Shown here: positions 55,309 to 62,148 of the stretch, one piece after another | How positions within the stretch are numbered: position 1 is the stretch's first letter | Layout of the letters: each line of letters opens with the position of its first letter | Source: Rhodoferax bucti | Lineage (GTDB): Bacteria; Pseudomonadota; Gammaproteobacteria; Burkholderiales; Burkholderiaceae_C | Direction: 5' to 3' | Assembly (NCBI RefSeq): GCF_005876985.1 | Contig: NZ_VAHD01000002.1 | Location: 310,001 to 374,000 of the forward strand | Length of the DNA: 64,000 nucleotides | Notes under the pieces: generated by a model | The model's input: the letters and a program-made list of their open reading frames with translations, nothing else | Databases searched by the model: none | What the model was told of the DNA's origin: nothing | Position numbers and translations under genes: made by a program

Positions 55309-56709
55309 ATGAGCAAAATCCGTACTCGTATTGCCCCTTCGCCTACCGGCTTTTTGCACCTAGGTACCGCCCGCACCGCGCTGTATTCCTGGGCCTATGC
55401 CCGCCACTTCGGTGGTGAGTTTGTGCTGCGCATTGAAGACACCGACGTGGCCCGCTCCACCCAGGACTCGGTGGACCAGATTCTGGAATCCATGCGCTGG
55501 CTAGGGCTGGAATACGACGAAGGCCCGGTGTACCAAATGCAGCGCCTGGAGCGCTACAAGGCCGTGGTGGAGCAGCTGATTGCAGAAGGCAAGGCCTACT
55601 ACTGCTACAGCACGCCCGAAGAACTGGATGCTGTGCGCGAAGCCAAAAAGGCCCGTGGTGAAAAAGCGCTCTATGACGGCACCTGGCGCCCCGCAGCCGG
55701 CAAAACCTTGCCGGCCATTCCCGAGGGCGTCAAACCCGTGGTGCGTTTCTGCAACCCACCGGATGGCGATGTGACCTGGAGCGACCTGGTCAAAGGCCCG
55801 ATCACCATCAGCAACTGCGAAATTGACGACCTCATCATCGTGCGCACCGATGGCATTCCCACCTACAACTTTGCAGTAGTGGTGGACGACTGGGACATGC
55901 AGATCAGCCATGTATTCCGGGGTGATGAACACATCAATAACACGCCTTGGCAGATCAACATCTTCCACGCACTGGGTGCGCCCCTGCCCGAGTTCGGCCA
56001 CTGCCCGGTGATTCTGGGCGACGATGGCCAGAAGCTCTCCAAACGCCGTGGCGCGGTGAGCGTGACTGCGTACGAAGAGGGCGGCTACCTGCCCGAAGCC
56101 ATGTTGAACTATTTGGCCCGTTTGGGCTGGAGCCATGGCGATGACGAATTGTTCTCCCGCGATCAGCTCGTGAGCTGGTTCGATGGCAGCCATTTGAACA
56201 AGAGTCCCGCGCAGTGGGATCCTGCCAAGCTGCTGTGGGTCAACGCTCACTACATCAAGCACGCAGACAACAACCGGTTAGCGTCCTTGGTGGCTGTGCA
56301 ACTGGCCAAGCTGGGTGTTGACTTGCCGGCTGATGTAGTCGAAACCCATTTGCCGCAAGTGTGCGCCTTGCTCAAGGACCGCTGCGATACCACGGTGGCT
56401 CTGGCCCAGTGGGCAGCGAAGTTCTATGCCGAGGTGCAAGTCGATGCCGCAGAGTTGGCCCAGCATGTGACCGATACCGTCAAGCCGGCCATTGCCACAT
56501 TGGCAGACAAGCTGACAGCGTGCACATGGGACAAAGCCTCGATTGGGGCGGTGATCAAAGAAGTGTTGGCCGCGCACAGCCTCAAGATGCCCCAGTTGGC
56601 CATGCCCGTGCGTGTGCTGGTGATGGGCACTGCCCAGACTCCTTCGCTGGATGCCGTGCTCGAACTCAGCGGAAAAACAAAAGTTTTGGCTCGACTTGCT
56701 AAAGCCTGA
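55309..56709 (+). CDS. gltX: Glutamyl-tRNA synthetase
   Basis: A 466-residue class I synthetase charging tRNA-Glu. HIGH-type motif [16 protein letters not shown] near residues 9-24 and KMSKS-type motif [10 protein letters not shown] near 243-252. The start [11 protein letters not shown] was chosen (a GTG-like extension of 7 codons is unlikely). It ends immediately before the promoter of the tRNA cluster that includes tRNA-Glu. Confidence 0.96.
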   Translation: MSKIRTRIAPSPTGFLHLGTARTALYSWAYARHFGGEFVLRIEDTDVARSTQDSVDQILESMRWLGLEYDEGPVYQMQRLERYKAVVEQLIAEGKAYYCYSTPEELDAVREAKKARGEKALYDGTWRPAAGKTLPAIPEGVKPVVRFCNPPDGDVTWSDLVKGPITISNCEIDDLIIVRTDGIPTYNFAVVVDDWDMQISHVFRGDEHINNTPWQINIFHALGAPLPEFGHCPVILGDDGQKLSKRRGAVSVTAYEEGGYLPEAMLNYLARLGWSHGDDELFSRDQLVSWFDGSHLNKSPAQWDPAKLLWVNAHYIKHADNNRLASLVAVQLAKLGVDLPADVVETHLPQVCALLKDRCDTTVALAQWAAKFYAEVQVDAAELAQHVTDTVKPAIATLADKLTACTWDKASIGAVIKEVLAAHSLKMPQLAMPVRVLVMGTAQTPSLDAVLELSGKTKVLARLAKA

Positions 56710-56725
56710 AAAACTTGTATATAAT
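56696..56725 (+). promoter_or_regulatory. Predicted sigma-70 promoter of the tRNA cluster
   Basis: TTGCTA (56696-56701) and a perfect TATAAT (56720-56725) with an 18-base spacer, overlapping the end of gltX. It precedes the tRNA-Ala gene by about 60 bases. Confidence 0.65.
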
Positions 56726-56784
56726 TTGAGGCTCGGAAGTTGAATGCAAAGCCAAACAAAATTTAGCAATGTGTTCAGGAAATT

Positions 56785-56860
<76 letters not shown>

Positions 56861-56892
56861 ATTCTTCTGAAACGGATACGTTCCAAGGTTTT

Positions 56893-56968
56893 GACCCTAT
56901 CGTCTAGAGGCCTAGGACATCACCCTTTCACGGTGAGTACCGGGGTTCGAATCCCCGTAGGGTCGCCA
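56893..56968 (+). tRNA. tRNA-Glu (anticodon TTC), copy 1
   Basis: A 76-base tRNA with CCA encoded; anticodon TTC in the CCTTTCACG loop region, T-arm CGGGGTTCGAATCCCCG. First tRNA of a 315-bp unit that is repeated in tandem. Confidence 0.95.
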
Positions 56969-57070
56969 AGTTTTACCGCAAGGTAAACGGCAACAAGTCG
57001 GTAACAGCTTCTGCAAGGAAGCGACTTGGCTCCGAGTCGAAAGACGATGAGCAAATGGTTGCCGCTACCA

Positions 57071-57147
57071 GGAGTGGTAGTTCAGTTGGTTAGAATACCG
57101 GCCTGTCACGCCGGGGGTCGCGGGTTCGAGTCCCGTCCACTCCGCCA
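57071..57147 (+). tRNA. tRNA-Asp (anticodon GTC), copy 1
   Basis: A 77-base tRNA with CCA encoded; anticodon GTC in CCTGTCACGCC, T-arm GCGGGTTCGAGTCCCGT. About 100 bases after tRNA-Glu copy 1; the spacer holds a hairpin around GCTTC/GAAGC. Confidence 0.95.
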
Positions 57148-57153
57148 AATTTG

Positions 57154-57185
57154 AAAAAAGCCGTTGAGCATTCAACGGCTTTTTT
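57154..57185 (+). terminator. Rho-independent terminator between the tRNA units
   Basis: A perfect 8-bp stem, GCCGTTGA (57160-57167) and TCAACGGC (57172-57179), with six T residues and an A-run in front. It follows tRNA-Asp copy 1. Confidence 0.9.
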
Positions 57186-57207
57186 CTTGAAGAGTTTTCT
57201 AGGTTTT

Positions 57208-57283
57208 GACCCTATCGTCTAGAGGCCTAGGACATCACCCTTTCACGGTGAGTACCGGGGTTCGAATCCCCGTAGGGTCGCCA
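57208..57283 (+). tRNA. tRNA-Glu (anticodon TTC), copy 2
   Basis: Identical in sequence to copy 1 and exactly 315 bases later, with CCA encoded. Part of the tandem duplication. Confidence 0.95.
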
Positions 57284-57385
57284 AGTTTTACCGCAAGGTG
57301 AACGGCAACAAGTCGGTAACAGCTTCTGCAAGGAAGCGACTTGGCTCCGCGTTGCAAGACAACGAGCGAATGGTTACCGCTACCA

Positions 57386-57462
57386 GGAGTGGTAGTTCAG
57401 TTGGTTAGAATACCGGCCTGTCACGCCGGGGGTCGCGGGTTCGAGTCCCGTCCACTCCGCCA
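57386..57462 (+). tRNA. tRNA-Asp (anticodon GTC), copy 2
   Basis: The same sequence as copy 1, with CCA encoded. It is the last tRNA before the integrase gene and the likely attachment locus of the mobile element, although the att core cannot be fixed without the right end. Confidence 0.95.
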
Positions 57463-57469
57463 AAACGAG

Positions 57470-57507
57470 AAAAACCGTTGCAAGTCATTGATTTGCAACG
57501 GTTTTTT
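57470..57507 (+). terminator. Rho-independent terminator after the tRNA cluster
   Basis: AACCGTTGCAA (57473-57483) pairs with TTGCAACGGTT (57493-57503), an 11-bp stem with flanking A-run and T-run. It lies between the last tRNA-Asp and the integrase gene. Confidence 0.88.
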
Positions 57508-57561
57508 GCTTTCGGGTTTGGATCGTGTTTTTTGGGGTGGTAGCAGTTTTGGTAGCAAACC

Positions 57562-58854
57562 ATGGCTCTATCACTGCCCATCTACATGCTTGGCAACACC
57601 TATGTCGTGCACTTCCGCGTGCAGGGCATACAGATCAAGCGAACCCTACGCACTGCTGATCCCCGCATCGCTACACTGAGAGCCATAAAAATCATGGAGG
57701 TAGTGCATATGGCGATCAAGGGAGACAACCCGAACGTGAGCGACTTCGACTTCTCGGGCAAGCTCAGCAAATACAAGCTGAACCCGCAGACGGGTCAAAT
57801 GGAAACCGATGGCACCAAGGAGGACCATGACAACCTGATGGCTGCCATTGACCGCATAGGGGCCATCTCAGGGGCGTTTCAGAAGACGCCTCAGGCGTCG
57901 GCCCCCGCTGCGGGCGGCAACCTCAAACTGCATGAGGTCGAGCTGACGCTGACGCAGTTCTTGGTGAAGTTCCTGTCCATGAAGAAGAAGGTATCGGCGG
58001 GGACCAAGACCGACTACGAGGCCACGGTCAAGCAGTTCGATGAATGGGCAGGCAAGCCCATCATGTCGAAGATCGACGGCGACAAGATCACGGCCTACAT
58101 GGAGTGGCTCTCCGACCGTGGCAACACCGAGAGAACTGTGGACAAGAAGGTGGGCACGCTGCGGGCACTGTTCAACTTCGCCATCAAGCAGAAATACTTT
58201 GTGGGCGAGAACCCGGCAGCCGAGCGAAACCTGCTCACACGCAAGCAGAAGAACTCGGGCGGGCTGGCCTTCTTCAAGCTCGAAGACATCAAGCAGATGT
58301 ATGACTGCGATGCTTTCCGAGAGTTCGCCACCACAGAGCCAGCGTTTCGGTTCATCGCGATTGCAGGGATCATCACGGGTATCCGCGTGTCCGCTCTGGC
58401 AGCGTTGAAGGCGAAGGATGTGCGGGTCTCCATGGAGGGTGTGCCCTACATCCGCGTGAAGAGCGACAAGACCGCAGCAGGCACACGCGATGTGCCCATA
58501 CCGGGACGCCTGCATGCACCGTTGAAAACGTTCCTCAGCGACTCCGGAGGCTTCGGCTTCACCAGCCGTCCAGACGGTAAGGGGTCATCCGACCCCATAC
58601 GCAAGATGCTCACGCCGCACTTGGAGAGCGTAGGTCTGGGTGATGAAGGTCTGACCTTCCACGGTCTTCGCAAGACCCTCAACAACTTCTTCATTCGTGA
58701 GAAGGTGCCCTTCGAGGCACGGTGCCAGTTCATGGGCCATGAGATCGAGCACGTCAATGTGGCCGTCTACTCCGAGCCATACACACTGCAAGAGCTGGCC
58801 GCATTGGTGGAGCCGAGTCAGATCAAGCTGCTGGACCTGATCGCGTTTGCCTGA
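57562..58854 (+). CDS. Tyrosine recombinase/integrase
   Basis: A 430-residue phage-type integrase: an N-terminal arm region, a core-binding (SAM-like) domain at about 130-215 and a catalytic domain at about 225-420. The catalytic residues are visible: Arg in ITGIRVSAL, His and Arg in HGLRKTLN, His in MGHEIEH and the nucleophile Tyr in VNVAVYSEPY. It begins 100 bases after tRNA-Asp and faces away from it, as in elements inserted at tRNA 3' ends. Two GGTAGCA copies precede the start (57538-57559). Confidence 0.92.
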   Translation: MALSLPIYMLGNTYVVHFRVQGIQIKRTLRTADPRIATLRAIKIMEVVHMAIKGDNPNVSDFDFSGKLSKYKLNPQTGQMETDGTKEDHDNLMAAIDRIGAISGAFQKTPQASAPAAGGNLKLHEVELTLTQFLVKFLSMKKKVSAGTKTDYEATVKQFDEWAGKPIMSKIDGDKITAYMEWLSDRGNTERTVDKKVGTLRALFNFAIKQKYFVGENPAAERNLLTRKQKNSGGLAFFKLEDIKQMYDCDAFREFATTEPAFRFIAIAGIITGIRVSALAALKAKDVRVSMEGVPYIRVKSDKTAAGTRDVPIPGRLHAPLKTFLSDSGGFGFTSRPDGKGSSDPIRKMLTPHLESVGLGDEGLTFHGLRKTLNNFFIREKVPFEARCQFMGHEIEHVNVAVYSEPYTLQELAALVEPSQIKLLDLIAFA

Positions 58855-59096
58855 TGGAGCCGTGGCAGGCCATCTTTGACGAGTATCCCAGCGGACGGCT
58901 GGAATTCGCCGTCATGCGAGGCGAGGACCGGAGCACCCTCGCGGTGCTTTCGGCCATTGATGCCGATGACTTCGAGCTGCTGAACTCTGCCGCCGAGTTT
59001 GAGCGACGCATGGCCGATGCACGCCAAGAGGCGGCATTTCGGAACGCATTGAGCGAAGGTGACGATATTTCAACGTTCCTCGACGCAAATCCGTGA
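58854..59096 (+). CDS. Small hypothetical protein of the mobile element
   Basis: An 80-residue acidic protein (MEPWQAIFDEYPSGRLEF ... DDISTFLDANP), charged and likely helical. I recognise no family. The ATG shares a base with the integrase stop (TGATG), so it is co-translated with the integrase and might be an accessory to it. The stop codon lies at the start of a 68-bp direct repeat. Confidence 0.7.
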   Translation: MEPWQAIFDEYPSGRLEFAVMRGEDRSTLAVLSAIDADDFELLNSAAEFERRMADARQEAAFRNALSEGDDISTFLDANP

Positions 59097-59162
59097 AAAC
59101 CGACCTCACAGAACGGCCTAGGAGACGCGATCAGACCATGGGTAAGGGCTTGGCATGCCCCC
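59095..59162. repeat. Direct repeat of 68 bp, left copy (bounds the permease/regulator cassette)
   Basis: It differs from the right copy at 60385-60452 at about six positions and starts with GAAAACCGACCTCA, with CGGCCTAGGAGAC in the middle and GGGTAAGGG near the end. It begins in the stop codon of the 80-residue ORF. Confidence 0.9.
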
Positions 59163-59168
59163 AGTCCC

Positions 59169-59915
59169 TCAACTCGCTGCTGTCAGCATCATCTTTATGC
59201 CTGCAATGAGCAGCACCAACGCCAGCAGTCGCTGGATGTTGGGATTGCCCAGCCGTCTGCTGCCGAACTCAGCACCGATGAAGCCCCCAAGCAGGGCGGC
59301 AACGGCCCACAGGGGGAGCGAGGAAGGGATGGCGTAGGAATTGGTGAGCACTCCGGCCAGAGCCGCTATTGAGTTGACCAAGATGAACGCCGCTGCAACG
59401 CCAGAGACGATCTTGGTGCTGGCCCAACGATAGAAGATGAGTATGGGACTGAGGAAGATGCCGCCGCCAACGCCAGTAAGGCCCGAGAGCAAGCCTAGGG
59501 CCGCACCCACTGCAAGCAGGATGGGCGTAGCGACAGAGCGAATCTCGGCAGTTGCGGCTGTCTTTGCTGTCGCAAACGACTTGACCGCCGCGTAGATCAG
59601 CAAGACGCCAACCACCGGCTTGTAGATGTGTCCGGGCAGCGTCAGAGTTCCCCCTATGTATGCCATTGGCACCGAAGCAACGGCGAGCGGCCAAAACAGC
59701 CGAGCCGAGAAAGCACCTGCACGGTAGAAACGGACCGTTGCGATCATCGCTACCAGCACATTGAGGCCAAGGGCCGACACCTTCATCTGTTCGGGCGGAA
59801 CTGTCATCAAAGCCATGACCGCCAAGTAGCCGGACGCACCGGCATGGCCGACAGATGCATAGAGCAACGCAGCCAGCAAGATCAAGAATGCAGTGATGAT
59901 GTCGTGTGCAGACAT
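59169..59915 (-). CDS. Sulfite exporter TauE/SafE family membrane permease
   Basis: A 248-residue inner-membrane protein with about eight hydrophobic segments, the TauE/SafE fold with two homologous halves (ASVGHAGASGYLA in half 1, LLSGLTGVGGGIFLSP in half 2). Members move sulfite, sulfonates, sulfoacetate or other anions. It is preceded by a ModE-like regulator with a ModE-type operator between the genes, hinting at a molybdate- or other oxyanion-linked role; this is inference. Ribosome-binding site GGAG lies inside the operator region. Confidence 0.87.
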   Translation of the reverse strand: MSAHDIITAFLILLAALLYASVGHAGASGYLAVMALMTVPPEQMKVSALGLNVLVAMIATVRFYRAGAFSARLFWPLAVASVPMAYIGGTLTLPGHIYKPVVGVLLIYAAVKSFATAKTAATAEIRSVATPILLAVGAALGLLSGLTGVGGGIFLSPILIFYRWASTKIVSGVAAAFILVNSIAALAGVLTNSYAIPSSLPLWAVAALLGGFIGAEFGSRRLGNPNIQRLLALVLLIAGIKMMLTAAS

Positions 59916-59924
59916 GGGTCGTCT

Positions 59925-59950
59925 CCGATATGCTGATTAAAACATATCGG
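59925..59950. promoter_or_regulatory. ModE-like operator between the regulator and permease genes
   Basis: A perfect inverted repeat: CCGATATG (59925-59932) and CATATCGG (59943-59950) with a 10-base spacer. Counted from CG to CG it is 24 bases, as in the E. coli modA operator (CGTTAT ... ATAACG). It overlaps the permease ribosome-binding site. Confidence 0.65.
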
Positions 59951-59974
59951 TGCTGCCAGCCCACCGACGCCCTG

Positions 59975-60331
59975 CTAGGATCGCATCAATGCTTCGAGCT
60001 GCTTGGCACCCTCTGCAACAGCGTCTCTGGCTTTCTGGTCCATGTCTTTGTAGACATCGAGCACAGCCCAACCTCTTTCAGTCAAGGCCGCACCGCCGCC
60101 ACTGCTGCCGCCTTTGGTGAGGGTCACCAATGGGGAAGCAAAACTGTCGTTCATGCTCGTTATCAGTTGCCATGCCGTTCGATAGCTCATGTCGAGGACT
60201 CGTGAAGCCTCGCTGAGGGAACCTGTAATGCTGATGATTTCCAACAACGCTGCCTTGCCGGGGCCGATGGCAACACCATGCATGACATGAACTCTCAGGC
60301 GAGGTTCGGTGATCGTTTTCCGTCTAGGCAT
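59975..60331 (-). CDS. ModE-like winged helix-turn-helix regulator (single domain)
   Basis: A 118-residue protein that matches only the N-terminal DNA-binding part of ModE/LysR-type molybdate regulators (ALLEIISITGSLSEASRVLDMSYRTAWQLI, then TKGGSSGGGAALTERG). The C-terminal TOBE molybdate-binding domains are missing. It lies 59 bp upstream of the permease gene on the same strand. A GCTCGAT-T-ATCGAGC palindrome lies 2 bases from its start, possibly an autoregulatory site; the ATG has no clear ribosome-binding site. Confidence 0.8.
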   Translation of the reverse strand: MPRRKTITEPRLRVHVMHGVAIGPGKAALLEIISITGSLSEASRVLDMSYRTAWQLITSMNDSFASPLVTLTKGGSSGGGAALTERGWAVLDVYKDMDQKARDAVAEGAKQLEALMRS

Positions 60332-60332
60332 A

Positions 60333-60347
60333 GCTCGATTATCGAGC
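60333..60347. promoter_or_regulatory. Palindrome at the start of the ModE-like gene
   Basis: GCTCGAT T ATCGAGC, a perfect 7-bp inverted repeat with a one-base centre. It contains GATAAT on the minus strand six bases from the ATG, which would fit a -10 box of a leaderless transcript. Confidence 0.45.
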
Positions 60348-60384
60348 CAACCTCTCGATATGCGGGCGGCAGGTGTGGGCCGCA

Positions 60385-60452
60385 GAAAACTGACCTCATA
60401 GAACGGCCTAGGAGACCCGATCAGACCATGGGTAAGGGATAGGCATACCCCC
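60385..60452. repeat. Direct repeat of 68 bp, right copy
   Basis: The partner of 59095-59162, offset by 1290 bases. It begins GAAAACTGACCTCA and ends near GGCATACCCCC. It lies at the 3' end of the relaxase gene (which ends at 60480). Confidence 0.9.
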
Positions 60453-60479
60453 TAATCTCTCGGCGTTTGGTCGAATGCC

Positions 60480-61460
60480 TCATCTAGGACGCGGACGAGC
60501 TGGACTTGATTGCACTTTTGGGGATGGCTGGACGGTAGGCGAGGGAGTCGCCTGACGCTGGCTGCGTTGCTTGATGGGTGCCACCGACGCCATGGCTCGC
60601 ATGCGATCCCACGCCTGTGTGTCTGCCTGAAGTAGCTCCTTGACGGTCTGACGCCATGCCCGCATGGCTGCCTCGTGTGCCTTGACCTCCTTCTGGTAGG
60701 CCGTCTCAATGCCTAGGGCCTCGCCGACCTTCGATGCACCAGCAGCAAGGCCCTCGGGCCGCGTCGGCGGCTTCGGTGCCGCAGGGATGGCGGCTCGTTG
60801 TGGCAAGTCCTTGGCCTGCTGGATGGTCCCGTAGAACTGACGCACTTCGGTGTGGTTGGCCTGGCTGCCAGGCTCACCGCGTCGAATGCCCAGATGTTGC
60901 AGAGCTTCGGCGAAGCTGGTCTGCAATTCGCGTAGCCGTTCCTTGTCAAATAGGGCCTTGCTGTTGAGCTTCCATGCACCCGCTGCGGTTCGTGTGCGTG
61001 GCACCACTAGCAGGTGGGCATGCGGTGTAACTTCGTCATCGGCATGCAGCACCATGGATGCGAGCTGGTCCGGCCAAGTCCGCTTGGCCCATGCCAACGC
61101 CGCCGAGGCCCACGCCTTCAATCGCTCCGGTTCATAGACGCCGCCCATGTGCTCCCGACCGGGCCGGAAGTAGCTCGGGCTCGCCGACAGAACTATCTCT
61201 CGGCACAGCACCGTGTCGCGGTTCCGTCGCTCCGCACCATTGAGCAGATGTTGGGCCGCTTGGTAAGGCGTCTTGCCTGCGGCGAGGTGCATCACGATAG
61301 GCGGCGGTGCGTTGGGATCGGCGTTTGGCGGCGGATTCGTGCGGAGTTGGTGGCCGCTGGCTGCCGCGATGGCAGCCATGGCCTTCGCCTTGCGGCGATC
61401 CACCCTCAGCACCGCATACGCGGGTGCTGACGGATGGCCTGCGGTATGTGTCGTAGTCAT
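60480..61460 (-). CDS. MobV-type relaxase (plasmid mobilization/recombination enzyme)
   Basis: A 326-residue relaxase. The N-terminus APAYAVLRVDRRK and TPNADPN-like NPPPNADPN segment, and the motif HADDEVTPHAH (residues 139-149, HxDE..PHxH), identify the MobV/Pre family. It nicks oriT to start conjugative transfer with a helper's secretion system. The long charged C-terminal tail (from about 240) is lower in complexity. The start at 61460 follows homology; upstream in-frame sequence runs into the hairpin array. No transfer system is seen here, so the element would be mobilized, not self-transmissible. Confidence 0.85.
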   Translation of the reverse strand: MTTTHTAGHPSAPAYAVLRVDRRKAKAMAAIAAASGHQLRTNPPPNADPNAPPPIVMHLAAGKTPYQAAQHLLNGAERRNRDTVLCREIVLSASPSYFRPGREHMGGVYEPERLKAWASAALAWAKRTWPDQLASMVLHADDEVTPHAHLLVVPRTRTAAGAWKLNSKALFDKERLRELQTSFAEALQHLGIRRGEPGSQANHTEVRQFYGTIQQAKDLPQRAAIPAAPKPPTRPEGLAAGASKVGEALGIETAYQKEVKAHEAAMRAWRQTVKELLQADTQAWDRMRAMASVAPIKQRSQRQATPSPTVQPSPKVQSSPARPRPR

Positions 61461-61529
61461 ACCGCAGTGATACCGCGAGCAGCCGAAGATGGCACGCCCG
61501 CCCGTCTGAACGTTCGGTCTACTCACTAC

Positions 61530-61727
61530 ACCGAGCGAAGCTCGGTTCTGTTCGACCCACCCCCAACCCCGCCCTACGAGGGCGGGGGGCATGTGCCGAG
61601 GCTCACGCCTCGGCAGCTCGCCGAGCTGGGAACCATGCCCTGCGTGGCATCGTTCCCAGCATTGGCGGCTCGCAAAAGATGGAGCGGGGTGGAGCTGCAT
61701 CGCAAGCGATCCAACTCCACCCCGCTC
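61530..61727. other. Array of six hairpins, candidate oriT region
   Basis: In order: ACCGAGC/GCTCGGT (61530-61546), CCCCGCCC/GGGCGGGG (61567-61587), TGCCGAGGC/GCCTCGGCA (61594-61615), AGCTC/GAGCT (61615-61627), GCTGGGAAC with inner ATGCC pairing (61625-61660), and GAGCGGGGTGGAG with its perfect 13-bp partner (61682-61727) enclosing ATCGC/GCGAT. They lie between the relaxase start and the next gene on the minus strand, the usual place of oriT. No nick site can be named from sequence alone. The rest of 61461-61742 is non-coding. Confidence 0.6.
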
Positions 61728-61742
61728 AGTTGGCGGTCGCGG

Positions 61743-62072
61743 TCAGTGGCGGAAAGGGCGGCTGTCGTGCATAGTGTTGACAGCCCCTTCCGCCTGAGCG
61801 GCCTGCACCAAGGCCATTGCGGCCTTGCGTGCGTTGATCAGATCGCGGAGTTGTGCCAAGTGCACCATCAGGGCCTTCCACAGCCGGGTCATGTTGCGGC
61901 GTTCATCCGCACTCTTGCGTCCCGGCAGATTGAGGCGGTCGTTCAGCTCCGCTAACGCGTCCAACGCCTCCCGCTGATGCTCAATCAGATCGTCGAGCTG
62001 CATGGAGTCAAGATTGACGTGAAGCAGCTCACTCGCTGTAATCATCGGGCTAGGTATCAGTGTGTTGGACAT
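61743..62072 (-). CDS. Small helical protein, possible mobilization accessory
   Basis: A 109-residue, largely helical protein (ASELLHVNLDSMQLDDLIEHQREALDALAELNDRLNLPGRK...) with a Leu/Gln-rich stretch that could form a coiled coil. I recognise no family. The start at 62072 has a strong ribosome-binding site (GGAGG). It sits between the hairpin array and the replication-protein gene, so a role in relaxosome assembly is possible but unproven. Confidence 0.65.
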   Translation of the reverse strand: MSNTLIPSPMITASELLHVNLDSMQLDDLIEHQREALDALAELNDRLNLPGRKSADERRNMTRLWKALMVHLAQLRDLINARKAAMALVQAAQAEGAVNTMHDSRPFRH

Positions 62073-62148
62073 GCAACTCCTCCATGAACTGGAACCAGTC
62101 TTGAGCCGGGCGGGCGAGGTGTCAATCTCCGCCCGGCCAATGTTCAGC

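Larger units (their letters stand above)
56893..57462. repeat. Tandem duplication of a tRNA-Glu/tRNA-Asp unit (315-bp period)
   Basis: tRNA-Glu, a spacer of about 102 bases and tRNA-Asp recur with the same 315-base offset (56893 to 57208, 57071 to 57386). The tRNA genes are the same in both units, and the spacers differ at only about ten positions. Each unit ends in its own terminator. Confidence 0.9.
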
